The notes beneath the pieces are model-generated. The model worked only from the letters and a program-made list of their open reading frames with translations, searched no databases and was not told where the DNA came from. DNA of 64,000 bases from Roseburia sp. (GTDB lineage Bacteria; Bacillota_A; Clostridia; Lachnospirales; Lachnospiraceae), in assembly GCA_019411365.1 (NCBI GenBank), contig DXQT01000004.1:53051-117050 (forward strand), written 5' to 3'. Below are positions 26,779 through 36,636 of this stretch, piece after piece (within the stretch, counting starts at the first letter, position 1; each line of letters begins with the position of its first letter). The translations under genes and the position numbers were made by a program.

Positions 26779-28434
26779 ATGAGTAATAAAAAGAGTAGCA
26801 CCAGTTTTTTAGTGCAGGGTTCCATTCTTGCAATGGCATCGATCATCAGCAGGATCATCGGTCTGGTATACCGTATCCCGCTGACTGCTATCATCGGAAA
26901 TAAAGGAAATGACTATTATGGCTGTGCCTTTGAGATTTATAATATATTGCTGATCATTTCTTCCTACAGTCTGCCGCTTGCAGTATCAAAGCTTGTGTCC
27001 GCAGATATGTCGCTTGGAAGAAAGAAGAATGTATACCGTATTTTGAAATGTGCGCTGATCTTTGGACTGGTGTCCGGTACGATCGCCGCATTGATCCTAT
27101 TCTTTGGGGCTGAGTTTATCACAGGAACGATCATGAAGACGCCTTACAGTATTTTTGCAGTGAAGGTGCTTGTGCCAACACTGATCGTAGTTGCAGTACT
27201 CGGCGTTATGAGAGGATTTTTTCAGGGACTCGGAACGATGATGCCAAGCGCAGTCTCGCAGATCTTAGAGCAGATCGCAAATGCGATCGTGAGTGTGTGG
27301 GCAGCCTATGTGCTTTATAACTACGGAACCAAAGTGGGTGCGGTGCTTGGAAATGCAGAAAACTATGCCGCTGCCTACGGTGCTGCAGGAGGAACGCTTG
27401 GTACGGGAACCGGGGCTGTGGTAGGACTTCTGTTCGCAGCCTTTGTTCTGCTCGCATATTTAAGTGTGTTTAAGCGTCAGATGAAGCGGGAACGCCGGGC
27501 AAAGGTTGACAGCTATTCGTATATTTTTAAAATTTTATTTATCACCATCATACCGGTTCTGATGAGTACTACAATCTACAATTGTAATGCAATTTTAGAC
27601 CAGGCAATTTTTAAAAACATTGCAAACTTACAGGGATACTCTGCAAATGATATCAGTGAGTGGAATGGTATTTATACCGGTAAATATAAGACATTGATCA
27701 ATGTGCCAATCTCGATCGCATCTGCCCTGGCAGCATCTTCCGTGCCTGCGTTGACCGCGGCTTACACAAATGGTAAGAAAGAGGCAGTCCGCTCACAGAT
27801 CAACACAGCAATCCGTTTTATCATGGTGGTTGCGTTCCCTTGTGCAGTGGGAATGGGTGTTCTTGCATCTCCGATTTTACAGCTTTTGTTCCGTGATTCC
27901 TCGGAACTTGCAGCGAGTATGTTGCAGCTTGGTGCTGTTTCTATTGTATTTTTCTCGCTGTCGACGCTCTCAAATGGTTTGTTACAGGGAATTAACCGTA
28001 TGCGGGAACCTGTAAAAAATGCATTGATCGCGCTGGTGCTTCATATCGGATTACTCGTTGTACTCATGTATGTCTTTAAATTAAATATTTACGCAGTTGT
28101 TTACGCAAATGCATTTTTTGGTTTGTTAATGTGTGTATTAAATGCACACTCCGTGAAAAAATACAGCGGCTACCGGCAGGAGATCAGACGTACTTTCGTG
28201 ATACCGGGCATTTCTGCGCTCATTATGGGTGTTGCAGTTTATCTGTCGTATCAGCTTGCATTATATCTCCTTCGTGTGAATGCGATTGCAACCGTATTCA
28301 GTATTTTGATCGGTGTGATCGTCTATGCAGTGGTTCTTTTGCTGCTGAAAGGTCTGACTGAAGAGGAGATTTTAAAATTTCCGAAAGGTGCTGCACTTGT
28401 AAGGCTTGCAAGAAAAATGCATCTGCTGCGATAA
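26779..28434 (+). CDS. MurJ/SpoVB-family flippase
   Basis: A 551-residue polytopic protein of the MOP flippase superfamily (about 14 membrane segments), starting with SSTSFLVQGSILAMASIISR and GLVYRIPLTAIIGNKGNDYY, typical of the SpoVB/YtgP branch. Such proteins move lipid-linked wall or polysaccharide precursors; SpoVB acts in spore cortex synthesis. ATG 26779 follows GAGGAAT; the TTG at 26767 overlaps the ribosome site. It is 19 bases after ybeY and may belong to the same operon. Confidence 0.88.
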   Translation: MSNKKSSTSFLVQGSILAMASIISRIIGLVYRIPLTAIIGNKGNDYYGCAFEIYNILLIISSYSLPLAVSKLVSADMSLGRKKNVYRILKCALIFGLVSGTIAALILFFGAEFITGTIMKTPYSIFAVKVLVPTLIVVAVLGVMRGFFQGLGTMMPSAVSQILEQIANAIVSVWAAYVLYNYGTKVGAVLGNAENYAAAYGAAGGTLGTGTGAVVGLLFAAFVLLAYLSVFKRQMKRERRAKVDSYSYIFKILFITIIPVLMSTTIYNCNAILDQAIFKNIANLQGYSANDISEWNGIYTGKYKTLINVPISIASALAASSVPALTAAYTNGKKEAVRSQINTAIRFIMVVAFPCAVGMGVLASPILQLLFRDSSELAASMLQLGAVSIVFFSLSTLSNGLLQGINRMREPVKNALIALVLHIGLLVVLMYVFKLNIYAVVYANAFFGLLMCVLNAHSVKKYSGYRQEIRRTFVIPGISALIMGVAVYLSYQLALYLLRVNAIATVFSILIGVIVYAVVLLLLKGLTEEEILKFPKGAALVRLARKMHLLR

Positions 28435-28510
28435 ATTGCAAAAACAAATTTACAGGCATGGAAATTTTTCGTTTAAAAATGTAAAAAATGGCAAATACTT
28501 ATCAGGGGTG

Positions 28511-28873
28511 ATGAAATTGAAAAAAATGATAAGTGTTTGCCTTTTATTTGTATTGCTTTTGGCTGGTTCTTTATGGATAGACCAGACAATGCTTTCTTCT
28601 GAGAAACCAAAGCCGGAAGAGGTGGCACAAGAAATGGTTACTGATACGGAAAAAATGACAGAGAGCATGTCACATCTCTCTTATACAAAATATTATGTCC
28701 ATGCTTCAGAAGGCTATGTGGTCATCTGTCAGGCGGATCATGAGACGGTTTACTGTGAGACTTCTATCCGGGTGGAACATCTCCCGGAGGAACTTCAAAG
28801 CGGCCTAAAAGAGGGAATTGCACTTTGTTCGGATGAGGAATTATATGAATTTCTTGAGAATTATTCATCATAA
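28511..28873 (+). CDS. BofC-like exported protein
   Basis: A 120-residue protein with an N-terminal signal or anchor (LKKMISVCLLFVLLLAGSLW). Its C-terminal half resembles the BofC C-terminal domain: a YVVICQADHETVY strand then LPEELQSGLKEGIALCSDEE and the ending LYEFLENYSS. BofC is a forespore-secreted regulator of the SpoIVB checkpoint in Bacillus; here the N-terminal BofC domain is missing. ATG 28511 follows AGGGGTG. The longer frame upstream overlaps the flippase and has no ribosome site. Confidence 0.6.
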   Translation: MKLKKMISVCLLFVLLLAGSLWIDQTMLSSEKPKPEEVAQEMVTDTEKMTESMSHLSYTKYYVHASEGYVVICQADHETVYCETSIRVEHLPEELQSGLKEGIALCSDEELYEFLENYSS

Positions 28874-28901
28874 TTTCTTGCGAATTATTCGCCGTAATGA
28901 T

Positions 28902-28930
28902 TTGATTGTTACTTTTACTTATGGTAATAT
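28902..28930 (+). promoter_or_regulatory. Promoter before the HI0933-like flavoprotein
   Basis: TTGATT (28902-28907) and TAATAT (28925-28930) are 17 bases apart, with TGG before the -10. They lie in the 143-base gap after the BofC-like gene, which otherwise holds no convincing reading frame. Confidence 0.5.
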
Positions 28931-29016
28931 AAAAAAGGTTTTCAATAACTTTAAACCATGTGAGGAAAAATCGTTAAAGTTTTGCAATTGCCTAGAGAAA
29001 TACAATGTGAGGAATC

Positions 29017-30258
29017 ATGAATATAAATGAGAAAAAAAGCTTTGATGTCATAGTGATCGGCGGTGGAGCTGCAGGAATGATGGCGGCCATCACGGCTGCG
29101 TCCAATGGGGCGGACACGATGATCTTAGAGCATAAAGACCGTGTGGGGAAGAAGATTTTATCCACCGGAAACGGAAAATGTAATTATACGAACGAATTGC
29201 AGGGTGTCACGTTTTATCGCGGAGATGACCCTGCATTTGTGCTACCGGTTATGGAACAGTTTGGTTTTGACGAGACGGTTTCTTTTTTTGAAAAACTTGG
29301 TATTTATCCAAAAAGCAGGAATGGTTACTATTATCCGGCGAGCGAGCAGGCGGCATCTGTATTAGATGTGCTCCGGATGGAATTGACATTCCGCCATGTC
29401 TCTGTGGTAACCGAGTGTGAGCTTCGCAATATTTTAGAGAAAAAAAACGGTTTTCTGTTAGAGACTGACAAAGGAAGATTTTCTGGAAAAAAAATCATTT
29501 TTGCCACGGGATTATTGGCTGCACCAAAAACGGGAAGTGATGGAAGCGCAATTCCTCTGATCAAGGCATTTGGACATCGTTTTTCGGATGTTGTTCCGGC
29601 ATTAGTTGCCTTGCAGTGCAGAGAATCCTTTTTCAAACAGCTTGCAGGAATCCGCACAGAGGCAGAAGTGTCACTTTTCATAGATGGAGAGAGCATCGCC
29701 TCAGAGCGCGGTGAACTTCAGTTGACGGATTATGGAATTTCCGGAATTCCGATATTTCAGGTCAGCCGTTTTGCCACAAAAGCGTTAAAGAGAAAGCAGA
29801 CGGTCACAGCACAGATTGATTTTCTGCCAAAGCTGAGTGAACAGGAGATAGAACAATTGTTCGAAAGTCGCTTTCGAGAATATGCGCATGGCAAGACTGC
29901 GGACGAGGCAATGGTCGGGCTGCTGAACCATAAATTGAGCGATGTGCTGTTAAAGGAAGCGCACATTTCGCTGAAAAAGCCGGCAGAGGAGATCACGAAA
30001 AAGGAATTGCTGCAGCTTGTAAAACAGTGTAAGCACATGGAAGTCTGTGTGACAGGAAGCAAGTCTTTTGAACAGGCACAGGTCTGCGCGGGCGGTGTAC
30101 ATACGGATGAGATCGATCCAAAGACAATGGAGTCGAGACTTGTTCCAAACATTTACTTTGCGGGAGAAGTCGTTGACATTGACGGTATGTGTGGCGGTTA
30201 CAATTTACAGTGGGCATGGTCGAGTGGTTATGTTGCCGGCAGGCATGCGGCAGAATGA
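29017..30258 (+). CDS. HI0933/YhiN-family flavoprotein
   Basis: A 413-residue predicted NAD(P)/FAD-dependent oxidoreductase. The dinucleotide fold is VIVIGGGAAGMMAAITAA (residues 10-27), followed by the family signature VGKKILSTGNGKCNYTN and the C-terminal YFAGEVVDIDGMCGGYNLQW. The family (COG2081) has a conserved structure but no settled substrate; members include the B. subtilis YtfP group. The ATG follows GTGAGGA and its own promoter. Confidence 0.9.
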   Translation: MNINEKKSFDVIVIGGGAAGMMAAITAASNGADTMILEHKDRVGKKILSTGNGKCNYTNELQGVTFYRGDDPAFVLPVMEQFGFDETVSFFEKLGIYPKSRNGYYYPASEQAASVLDVLRMELTFRHVSVVTECELRNILEKKNGFLLETDKGRFSGKKIIFATGLLAAPKTGSDGSAIPLIKAFGHRFSDVVPALVALQCRESFFKQLAGIRTEAEVSLFIDGESIASERGELQLTDYGISGIPIFQVSRFATKALKRKQTVTAQIDFLPKLSEQEIEQLFESRFREYAHGKTADEAMVGLLNHKLSDVLLKEAHISLKKPAEEITKKELLQLVKQCKHMEVCVTGSKSFEQAQVCAGGVHTDEIDPKTMESRLVPNIYFAGEVVDIDGMCGGYNLQWAWSSGYVAGRHAAE

Positions 30259-30343
30259 TACCGGACACATTTCTCTGTGCGGTGTACAAAACAACGGATG
30301 CGTAAAGGATTTATAATAAAACACAGGAAGATCAGGAAAAAGA

Positions 30344-31936
30344 ATGATTCGAGTCAGTCAGTTAAAACTGCCCGTAGAACATAATGAGGAGCAGTTCTGT
30401 CAGAAAATTGAAAAAAGTTTAAAAATAAAAAAAGATCAGATCAAAAAGCTTCAGATCGTAAAAAAATCAATAGATGCAAGGAAGAAACCGGATATTTCCA
30501 TTGTCTATTCCGTAGATGTGTGGGTTGACAATGAAGAGAAGATTTTAAAACACTCTGGAAATAAAAATGCAGTCTGCGTCAAAGAGAAAAAATATAAAGT
30601 GCCGGAACATGGCACAGAGCGTTTCAACCACCGCCCGGTGGTGATCGGGGCAGGCCCTGCAGGACTTTTCTGTGCGTATCTGCTTGCAAGGGAAGGATAC
30701 AGACCTCTCGTATTCGAACGCGGAAAAAAAGTCGGGGAGCGGACAGAAGATGTTTTACACTTCTGGAAAACAGGCGTACTGAATCCGGCATCCAACGTGC
30801 AGTTTGGCGAAGGCGGTGCAGGAACGTTTTCAGACGGAAAATTGAATACTCTGGTGAAAGATCCTCTTGGGCGCAACCGGTTCGTATTAGATACGTTTGT
30901 CTCCTTTGGAGCACCGGAGAAAATCACCTATGAGAACAAGCCGCATATTGGAACGGATATTTTATCGAAAGTGATTGCGGCAATGCGCGAAGAGATCCTT
31001 CATCTGGGTGGCACATTCGAGTTTGAGAGCTGTGTAACAGATATTCGGGTGGAAAACCAGAAGATCAAAGCCGTTGAGATCAATCACAATACCTGGATGG
31101 AAACGGAAGTCTGTGTGCTCGCACTTGGGCATAGCGCGCGCGATACGTTTGAGATGCTTCATAAGACCGGGCTTTTTATGGAGCCAAAGGCCTTTGCAGT
31201 CGGTTTTCGTGTGGAGCACCCACAGAGGGACATCAACCGCAGCCAGTATGGAGAAAAATATGCAGAACTGCTTGAGGCAGCACCTTATAAAGTGACCGCA
31301 AACCTTGCAAATGGAAGGGGTGTTTACTCCTTCTGTATGTGTCCGGGTGGCTATGTTGTGAATGCCTCCTCGGAGGAAAAACGTCTTGCGGTCAACGGAA
31401 TGAGTTATTCCGACCGTGGAAGCAAGAATGCAAACAGCGCGATCATCGTCTCTGTGACACCGGACGATTTTGACGGAACGGATGCACTTTCCGGTGTAGA
31501 ATTCCAGCGCAGACTCGAAGAAAAAGCGTTTGCACTTGGAAACGGGAAAATCCCGCAGCAGCTTTTTGGCGATTACTGTGAAAATAAAAAAAGTACAGCA
31601 TATGGAACCTTTTCTTCGGAGACAAGAGGTGAGACTGCATTTTCAAATTTAAGAGGTCTGTTTTCAGATGAGATGGAGAAGTCTTTTATCGAGGGAATGC
31701 ATTCCTTTGCAAAACATATTCCGGAATTTGACCGGAACGATGCGATCCTGTCCGGCGTGGAGAGCCGGACATCCTCACCGGTACGAATCCGCAGGGATGA
31801 GGCGTTTGAGGCAAATATCAGAGGCATTTATCCATGCGGAGAGGGAGCCGGATATGCCGGAGGGATCACTTCTGCGGCAATGGACGGCATGAAGGTGGCA
31901 GAGGCGGTCATTCGAAAATATCAGCCTTTCCAATAA
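30344..31936 (+). CDS. COG2509-type FAD-dependent dehydrogenase
   Basis: A 530-residue flavoprotein. Residues 1-95 are an N-terminal domain rich in Lys and Glu. The FAD fold then begins with VVIGAGPAGLFCAYLLAREG. NVQFGEGGAGTFSDGKLNT is the family signature, and the protein ends with YPCGEGAGYAGGITSAAMDG. The family is broadly conserved in anaerobes without an assigned reaction. It lies 85 bases after another flavoprotein of a different family; a shared redox role is possible but unproven. Confidence 0.9.
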   Translation: MIRVSQLKLPVEHNEEQFCQKIEKSLKIKKDQIKKLQIVKKSIDARKKPDISIVYSVDVWVDNEEKILKHSGNKNAVCVKEKKYKVPEHGTERFNHRPVVIGAGPAGLFCAYLLAREGYRPLVFERGKKVGERTEDVLHFWKTGVLNPASNVQFGEGGAGTFSDGKLNTLVKDPLGRNRFVLDTFVSFGAPEKITYENKPHIGTDILSKVIAAMREEILHLGGTFEFESCVTDIRVENQKIKAVEINHNTWMETEVCVLALGHSARDTFEMLHKTGLFMEPKAFAVGFRVEHPQRDINRSQYGEKYAELLEAAPYKVTANLANGRGVYSFCMCPGGYVVNASSEEKRLAVNGMSYSDRGSKNANSAIIVSVTPDDFDGTDALSGVEFQRRLEEKAFALGNGKIPQQLFGDYCENKKSTAYGTFSSETRGETAFSNLRGLFSDEMEKSFIEGMHSFAKHIPEFDRNDAILSGVESRTSSPVRIRRDEAFEANIRGIYPCGEGAGYAGGITSAAMDGMKVAEAVIRKYQPFQ

Positions 31937-32005
31937 GGGGATCGCAGTCAGAAGAATCAGATAATTGCGCATGATAAACAGGCGCAATGGAAGGAAGTAA
32001 CATAA

Positions 32006-34648
32006 GTGGCAGAATTTACACCAATGATGCAGCATTATCTGCAGACCAAAGAAGAATATAAAGATTGTATTTTATTTTACCGTCTCGGTGATTTTTATGA
32101 GATGTTTTTTGATGATGCCGTGTTAGTGTCAAAAGAGTTAGAGCTGACATTAACCGGAAAAAGCTGCGGTATGGAGGAACGTGCGCCGATGTGCGGTATC
32201 CCATATCATGCGGTGGAAGGATATTTAAACCGTCTGGTAGCCAATGGACATAAAGTGGCGATCTGTGAGCAGGTGGAAGATCCAAAGCTTGCAAAAGGAA
32301 TTGTAAAAAGAGAGGTCATCCGTGTTGTAACGCCTGGAACAAATATGGATATCCAGGCTCTGGATGAATCAAAAAACAATTACATTATGTGTATTGTCTA
32401 TCTGGCAGATAAATATGGGATTTCCCTTGCGGATGTTTCCACCGGCGACTATTATGTCACGGAAGTGGACTCCGAGCGGAAGCTGATCGATGAGATCAAT
32501 AAATTCGCACCTTCCGAGATTGTCTGCAATGAGAGCTTTTATATGAGTGGCGTGGATCTGGAAGACATGCGTCATCGTCTCGGAATTACCATTTATTCTC
32601 TGGATGCATGGTACTTCAGCGATGAGACGGCGGAGACAACCTTAAAAGGACATTTTCATGTCAACAGTCTGGAGGGGCTTGGCTTAAACGATTATGCATA
32701 TGGAACGATCGCAGCAGGGGCATTGTTAAAATATCTCTATGAGACACAGAAAAACAATCTGGATCATATTTCTGCCATCCATCCATATTCTACCGGCAAA
32801 TTTATGATCATTGACAGTTCCACAAGACGAAATCTGGAACTGGTAGAGACAATGCGTGAAAAACAGAAACGTGGTTCGCTGCTCTGGGTATTGGACAAGA
32901 CCAAAACTGCCATGGGTGCAAGACTGCTGCGTTCTTATGTCGAACAGCCGTTGATCGATAAGGCAGAGATAGAAAAAAGACAGGATGCGATCGCAGACAT
33001 CAACAAACATATGATCACCAGAGAGGAACTGCGTGAGTACTTAAACCCAATCTACGATCTTGAGCGTCTCATCACCCGTGTGACTTATATGTCTGCAAAT
33101 CCGAGGGATCTGATCGCATTTAAAAATTCAATCGGAATGCTTCCGCCGATCAAAACATTACTGGAAGATTTTGATACGGAACTTTTAAAAGAACTTCAGA
33201 CAGATATGGATCCGTTAGAAGAACTTTATCAGTTAATTGATGCATCGATCATGGAAGAACCTCCGATTTCTGTGCGCGAGGGAGGTCTTATCAAAGACGG
33301 TTATAACGAAAATGTAGACAAGTACCGTCACGCAAAGACCGAAGGAAAAACATGGCTTGCAGAGTTAGAGGCAAAAGAGCGTGAAAAGACCGGGATTAAA
33401 AACCTCAAAATTAAATTTAACAAAGTATTTGGATATTATCTGGAAGTGACAAATTCCTATCGGGATCTCGTGCCGGATTACTTTACGAGAAAGCAGACAC
33501 TTGCCAATGCAGAGCGTTATATCACACCAGAGTTAAAAGAGCTCGAGGATATGATCTTAGGAGCCGAGGACAAGCTGATCAATTTGGAATACGATCTGTT
33601 CTGTGAAGTGCGCAACAGGATCGCAGCGGAAGTGGTCCGCATCCAGAAAACAGCAAAAGCGGTAGCAAAGCTTGATACCTTCGTTTCTCTTGCCGTGGTG
33701 GCAGACCAGAATAATTACTGCCGCCCGAAAATTAACGAAAATGGTGTGATCGACATTAAAGACGGCAGACATCCGGTTGTTGAAAAGATGATGAACAACG
33801 ATATGTTTATCGCAAATGATACATATTTAGACAACGGCAACAACCGCATTTCCATCATCACAGGACCGAACATGGCAGGTAAGTCCACTTACATGCGTCA
33901 GACGGCGATCATAGTGCTGATGGCACAGATCGGAAGCTTTGTTCCGGCATCTTCTGCAAAAATCGGAATTGTTGACCGTATTTTTACAAGGGTTGGAGCG
34001 TCCGATGATCTTGCAAGCGGACAGAGTACGTTTATGGTAGAGATGAATGAAGTTGCAAACATTCTGCGAAACGCCACCAGCAACTCGCTGCTCGTCTTAG
34101 ATGAGATCGGACGGGGCACAAGTACATTTGATGGCCTGAGCATCGCATGGGCGGTAGTTGAGCACATCAGCAATCCGAAGCTGCTCGGAGCCAAGACACT
34201 GTTTGCGACACATTATCATGAACTGACCGAGTTAGAGGGAAAGCTTCACAATGTGAACAATTACTGTATCGCGGTCAAAGAAAAGGGCGATGATATCGTG
34301 TTCTTACGCAAAATCGTCCGGGGCGGCGCCGACAAGAGTTATGGTATCCAGGTGGCAAAACTGGCAGGTGTGCCGGATTCCGTCATTGAGCGTGCAAAAC
34401 AGATCGTGGAAGAATTAAGTGCGAATGACATCACCGCTGTCACAAAAAATCTGGCCGTCGAGACCGGAACGAAAAAGAAAAAAGAAAAATTAGACGAGGT
34501 CGATCTCGCACAGATGTCCTTATTTGACACGGTAAAAGATGATGATATTTTAGAGGAATTGAAGAATGTCGATCTGAGCAATATGACGCCAATCGATGCT
34601 TTGAATAAATTATACGAATTGCAGAATAAGATCAAAAACCGCTGGTAA
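32006..34648 (+). CDS. mutS: DNA mismatch repair protein MutS
   Basis: The mismatch recognition ATPase. The N-terminal mismatch-binding domain has the conserved Phe-x-Glu in FYRLGDFYEMFFDDA. The ATPase has TGPNMAGKSTYMRQ (Walker A) and LLVLDEIGRGTSTFDG (Walker B). A C-terminal helical tail ends near residue 880. Translation starts at GTG 32006, preceded by GGAAGGAAG. It is followed by mutL in 39 bases. Confidence 0.97.
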   Translation: MAEFTPMMQHYLQTKEEYKDCILFYRLGDFYEMFFDDAVLVSKELELTLTGKSCGMEERAPMCGIPYHAVEGYLNRLVANGHKVAICEQVEDPKLAKGIVKREVIRVVTPGTNMDIQALDESKNNYIMCIVYLADKYGISLADVSTGDYYVTEVDSERKLIDEINKFAPSEIVCNESFYMSGVDLEDMRHRLGITIYSLDAWYFSDETAETTLKGHFHVNSLEGLGLNDYAYGTIAAGALLKYLYETQKNNLDHISAIHPYSTGKFMIIDSSTRRNLELVETMREKQKRGSLLWVLDKTKTAMGARLLRSYVEQPLIDKAEIEKRQDAIADINKHMITREELREYLNPIYDLERLITRVTYMSANPRDLIAFKNSIGMLPPIKTLLEDFDTELLKELQTDMDPLEELYQLIDASIMEEPPISVREGGLIKDGYNENVDKYRHAKTEGKTWLAELEAKEREKTGIKNLKIKFNKVFGYYLEVTNSYRDLVPDYFTRKQTLANAERYITPELKELEDMILGAEDKLINLEYDLFCEVRNRIAAEVVRIQKTAKAVAKLDTFVSLAVVADQNNYCRPKINENGVIDIKDGRHPVVEKMMNNDMFIANDTYLDNGNNRISIITGPNMAGKSTYMRQTAIIVLMAQIGSFVPASSAKIGIVDRIFTRVGASDDLASGQSTFMVEMNEVANILRNATSNSLLVLDEIGRGTSTFDGLSIAWAVVEHISNPKLLGAKTLFATHYHELTELEGKLHNVNNYCIAVKEKGDDIVFLRKIVRGGADKSYGIQVAKLAGVPDSVIERAKQIVEELSANDITAVTKNLAVETGTKKKKEKLDEVDLAQMSLFDTVKDDDILEELKNVDLSNMTPIDALNKLYELQNKIKNRW

Positions 34649-34687
34649 AGAGCAGTTTTTTGATGGAAAGAAAGGGAGTGTCTGAAA

Positions 34688-36631
34688 ATGCCGGAAATCA
34701 TGTTACTGAATCAGGAGACAATCGATAAAATCGCAGCGGGCGAAGTGGTAGAGCGTCCTTCTTCTGTTGTAAAGGAATTAGTTGAAAATGCGATTGACGC
34801 GAAAGCGACTGCAGTGACCGTCGAAATCAAAGAGGGCGGTATCTCTTTTATCCGTATTACAGACAATGGGTGCGGCATCGAGAAGAAGCAGGTTCCGATT
34901 GCTTTTTTGCGCCATTCTACAAGTAAAATCCGCAGTGTGGAAGATCTGCTCAGTATTCATTCCCTTGGATTCCGCGGTGAGGCGCTTTCGAGCATTGCAG
35001 CAGTTGCACAGGTCGAGCTGATCACAAAGACCTATGAGGAACTGACAGGAACAAGATATGTGATCGAAGGTTCCAAAGAAATTGAAAATGAAGAAATCGG
35101 GGCGCCGGAAGGAACGACTTTTATCGTAAGGAACCTTTTTTACAATGTTCCTGCCAGAAGAAAATTCCTAAAGACCGCCCAGACAGAGGCTGGATATATC
35201 AGTGACCTGATGGAGCGCATGGCCTTGTCCCACCCGGATGTCTCCTTTAAATTTATTAACAATGGTCAGACAAAACTACACACATCAGGAAATGGAAATG
35301 AAAAAGACCTCATTTACCATATTTATGGAAGAGATATTACGGCCGCGGTTCTGAAAGTAGAACATGAGACCGAACTGTTTAAGCTTCGTGGTTTTATTGG
35401 AAAACCAATAATTTCCAGAGGAAACCGTAACTATGAGAATTATTTTATCAACGGCCGCTACATCAAAAGTGCACTGATCGCCAAATCCATTGAGGAGGCA
35501 TACAAAGGTTTTATGATGCAGCACCAGTATCCGTTCTGTGTGCTTTACTTTGAGATGAACTCGGAACTTTTAGATGTCAATGTACATCCGACTAAGATGG
35601 AATTGCGGTTCAGTCAGAATGAGGAAATTTATCGTTCTTTATTTGAGATTATCCGAAATACAATCTCTCATCGGGATTTTATCCCGGAAGTCCCGGTAAC
35701 GGAAGAAAAGAAAGAAACGATCCCACCGGTTCCAAAACATACACCGGAGCCTTTTGAGATCAGGCGGCGCGGTCAGGATGCTTTCTTTGAAAAAATGAAA
35801 CAGACCAGTGCAAGTCCATTGACTGTGCAGGAAGAAAATTTATTTGCAAAGCCGCTTGCAGCAGAAGCGGAAACAAATACTTCCAAAGAGCCAATAGCAG
35901 AGATAAATTCTGAACAACCTACATTAGAAAATAATTTTAAAGAAATCGTATCAGAAATACATGACATAGAATCTACACCGCAGGAAACCGCTCCAATCTA
36001 TGAGCAGCAGAATTTAGAACAGCTTGACTCTCATTTTCTGACGAAAGATGCAAGAAAAAAACATAAAATCATCGGTCAGTTATTCGATACCTACTGGCTG
36101 ATTGAATACGAGGATAAACTCTTTATCATCGACCAGCATGCCGCACATGAAAAAGTACTTTACGAGCGCACGATGAAAAAGATTTCAGAGAAAACATTTA
36201 CATCGCAGACAATCAGTCCGCCAATCATCCTGACATTGAATCAGGATGAGGTGCAGGCACTGGAAACTTATGAAGCGCAGCTCTCGATGTTTGGATATGA
36301 AATTGAACCTTTTGGTGGGAAAGAATATGCAATTACTGCAATTCCGGCAGATTTTACAGATATCGACATGAAAACCATGTTTATTGAAATGCTGGATGAT
36401 TTTGCCAATATTTCCGGCAAAGACGCACCGAATCTGATTATGGAAAAAGTGGCGTCTATGTCCTGTAAAGCTGCAGTCAAAGGAAACAATCATCTTTCCA
36501 GACCGGAGATTGAAGCGCTGATTGATGAGCTTTTAGAGTTGGATAATCCATACAATTGTCCTCATGGAAGACCAACGATCATTTCCATGACAAAATATGA
36601 AATCGAAAAGAAATTCAGGAGAATCGTATAA
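34688..36631 (+). CDS. mutL: DNA mismatch repair protein MutL
   Basis: The GHKL ATPase partner of MutS. The N-terminal motifs are ELVENAIDAKAT, DNGCGI and GFRGEALSSIA. After a low-complexity linker (about residues 345-455), the C-terminal dimerisation domain contains IIDQHAAHEKVLYE, the DQHA-x2-E-x4-E metal motif of MutL proteins with latent endonuclease activity. The organism's MutL therefore probably nicks DNA itself, as expected where no MutH exists. The 647-residue length is normal. Confidence 0.97.
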   Translation: MPEIMLLNQETIDKIAAGEVVERPSSVVKELVENAIDAKATAVTVEIKEGGISFIRITDNGCGIEKKQVPIAFLRHSTSKIRSVEDLLSIHSLGFRGEALSSIAAVAQVELITKTYEELTGTRYVIEGSKEIENEEIGAPEGTTFIVRNLFYNVPARRKFLKTAQTEAGYISDLMERMALSHPDVSFKFINNGQTKLHTSGNGNEKDLIYHIYGRDITAAVLKVEHETELFKLRGFIGKPIISRGNRNYENYFINGRYIKSALIAKSIEEAYKGFMMQHQYPFCVLYFEMNSELLDVNVHPTKMELRFSQNEEIYRSLFEIIRNTISHRDFIPEVPVTEEKKETIPPVPKHTPEPFEIRRRGQDAFFEKMKQTSASPLTVQEENLFAKPLAAEAETNTSKEPIAEINSEQPTLENNFKEIVSEIHDIESTPQETAPIYEQQNLEQLDSHFLTKDARKKHKIIGQLFDTYWLIEYEDKLFIIDQHAAHEKVLYERTMKKISEKTFTSQTISPPIILTLNQDEVQALETYEAQLSMFGYEIEPFGGKEYAITAIPADFTDIDMKTMFIEMLDDFANISGKDAPNLIMEKVASMSCKAAVKGNNHLSRPEIEALIDELLELDNPYNCPHGRPTIISMTKYEIEKKFRRIV

Positions 36632-36636
36632 AAATT

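Noticed and set aside
28818..29030. Possible 70-residue gene after the BofC-like gene
   Set aside because: It overlaps the BofC-like frame and the next promoter, has no ribosome site and reads as low-complexity sequence. Treated as chance.
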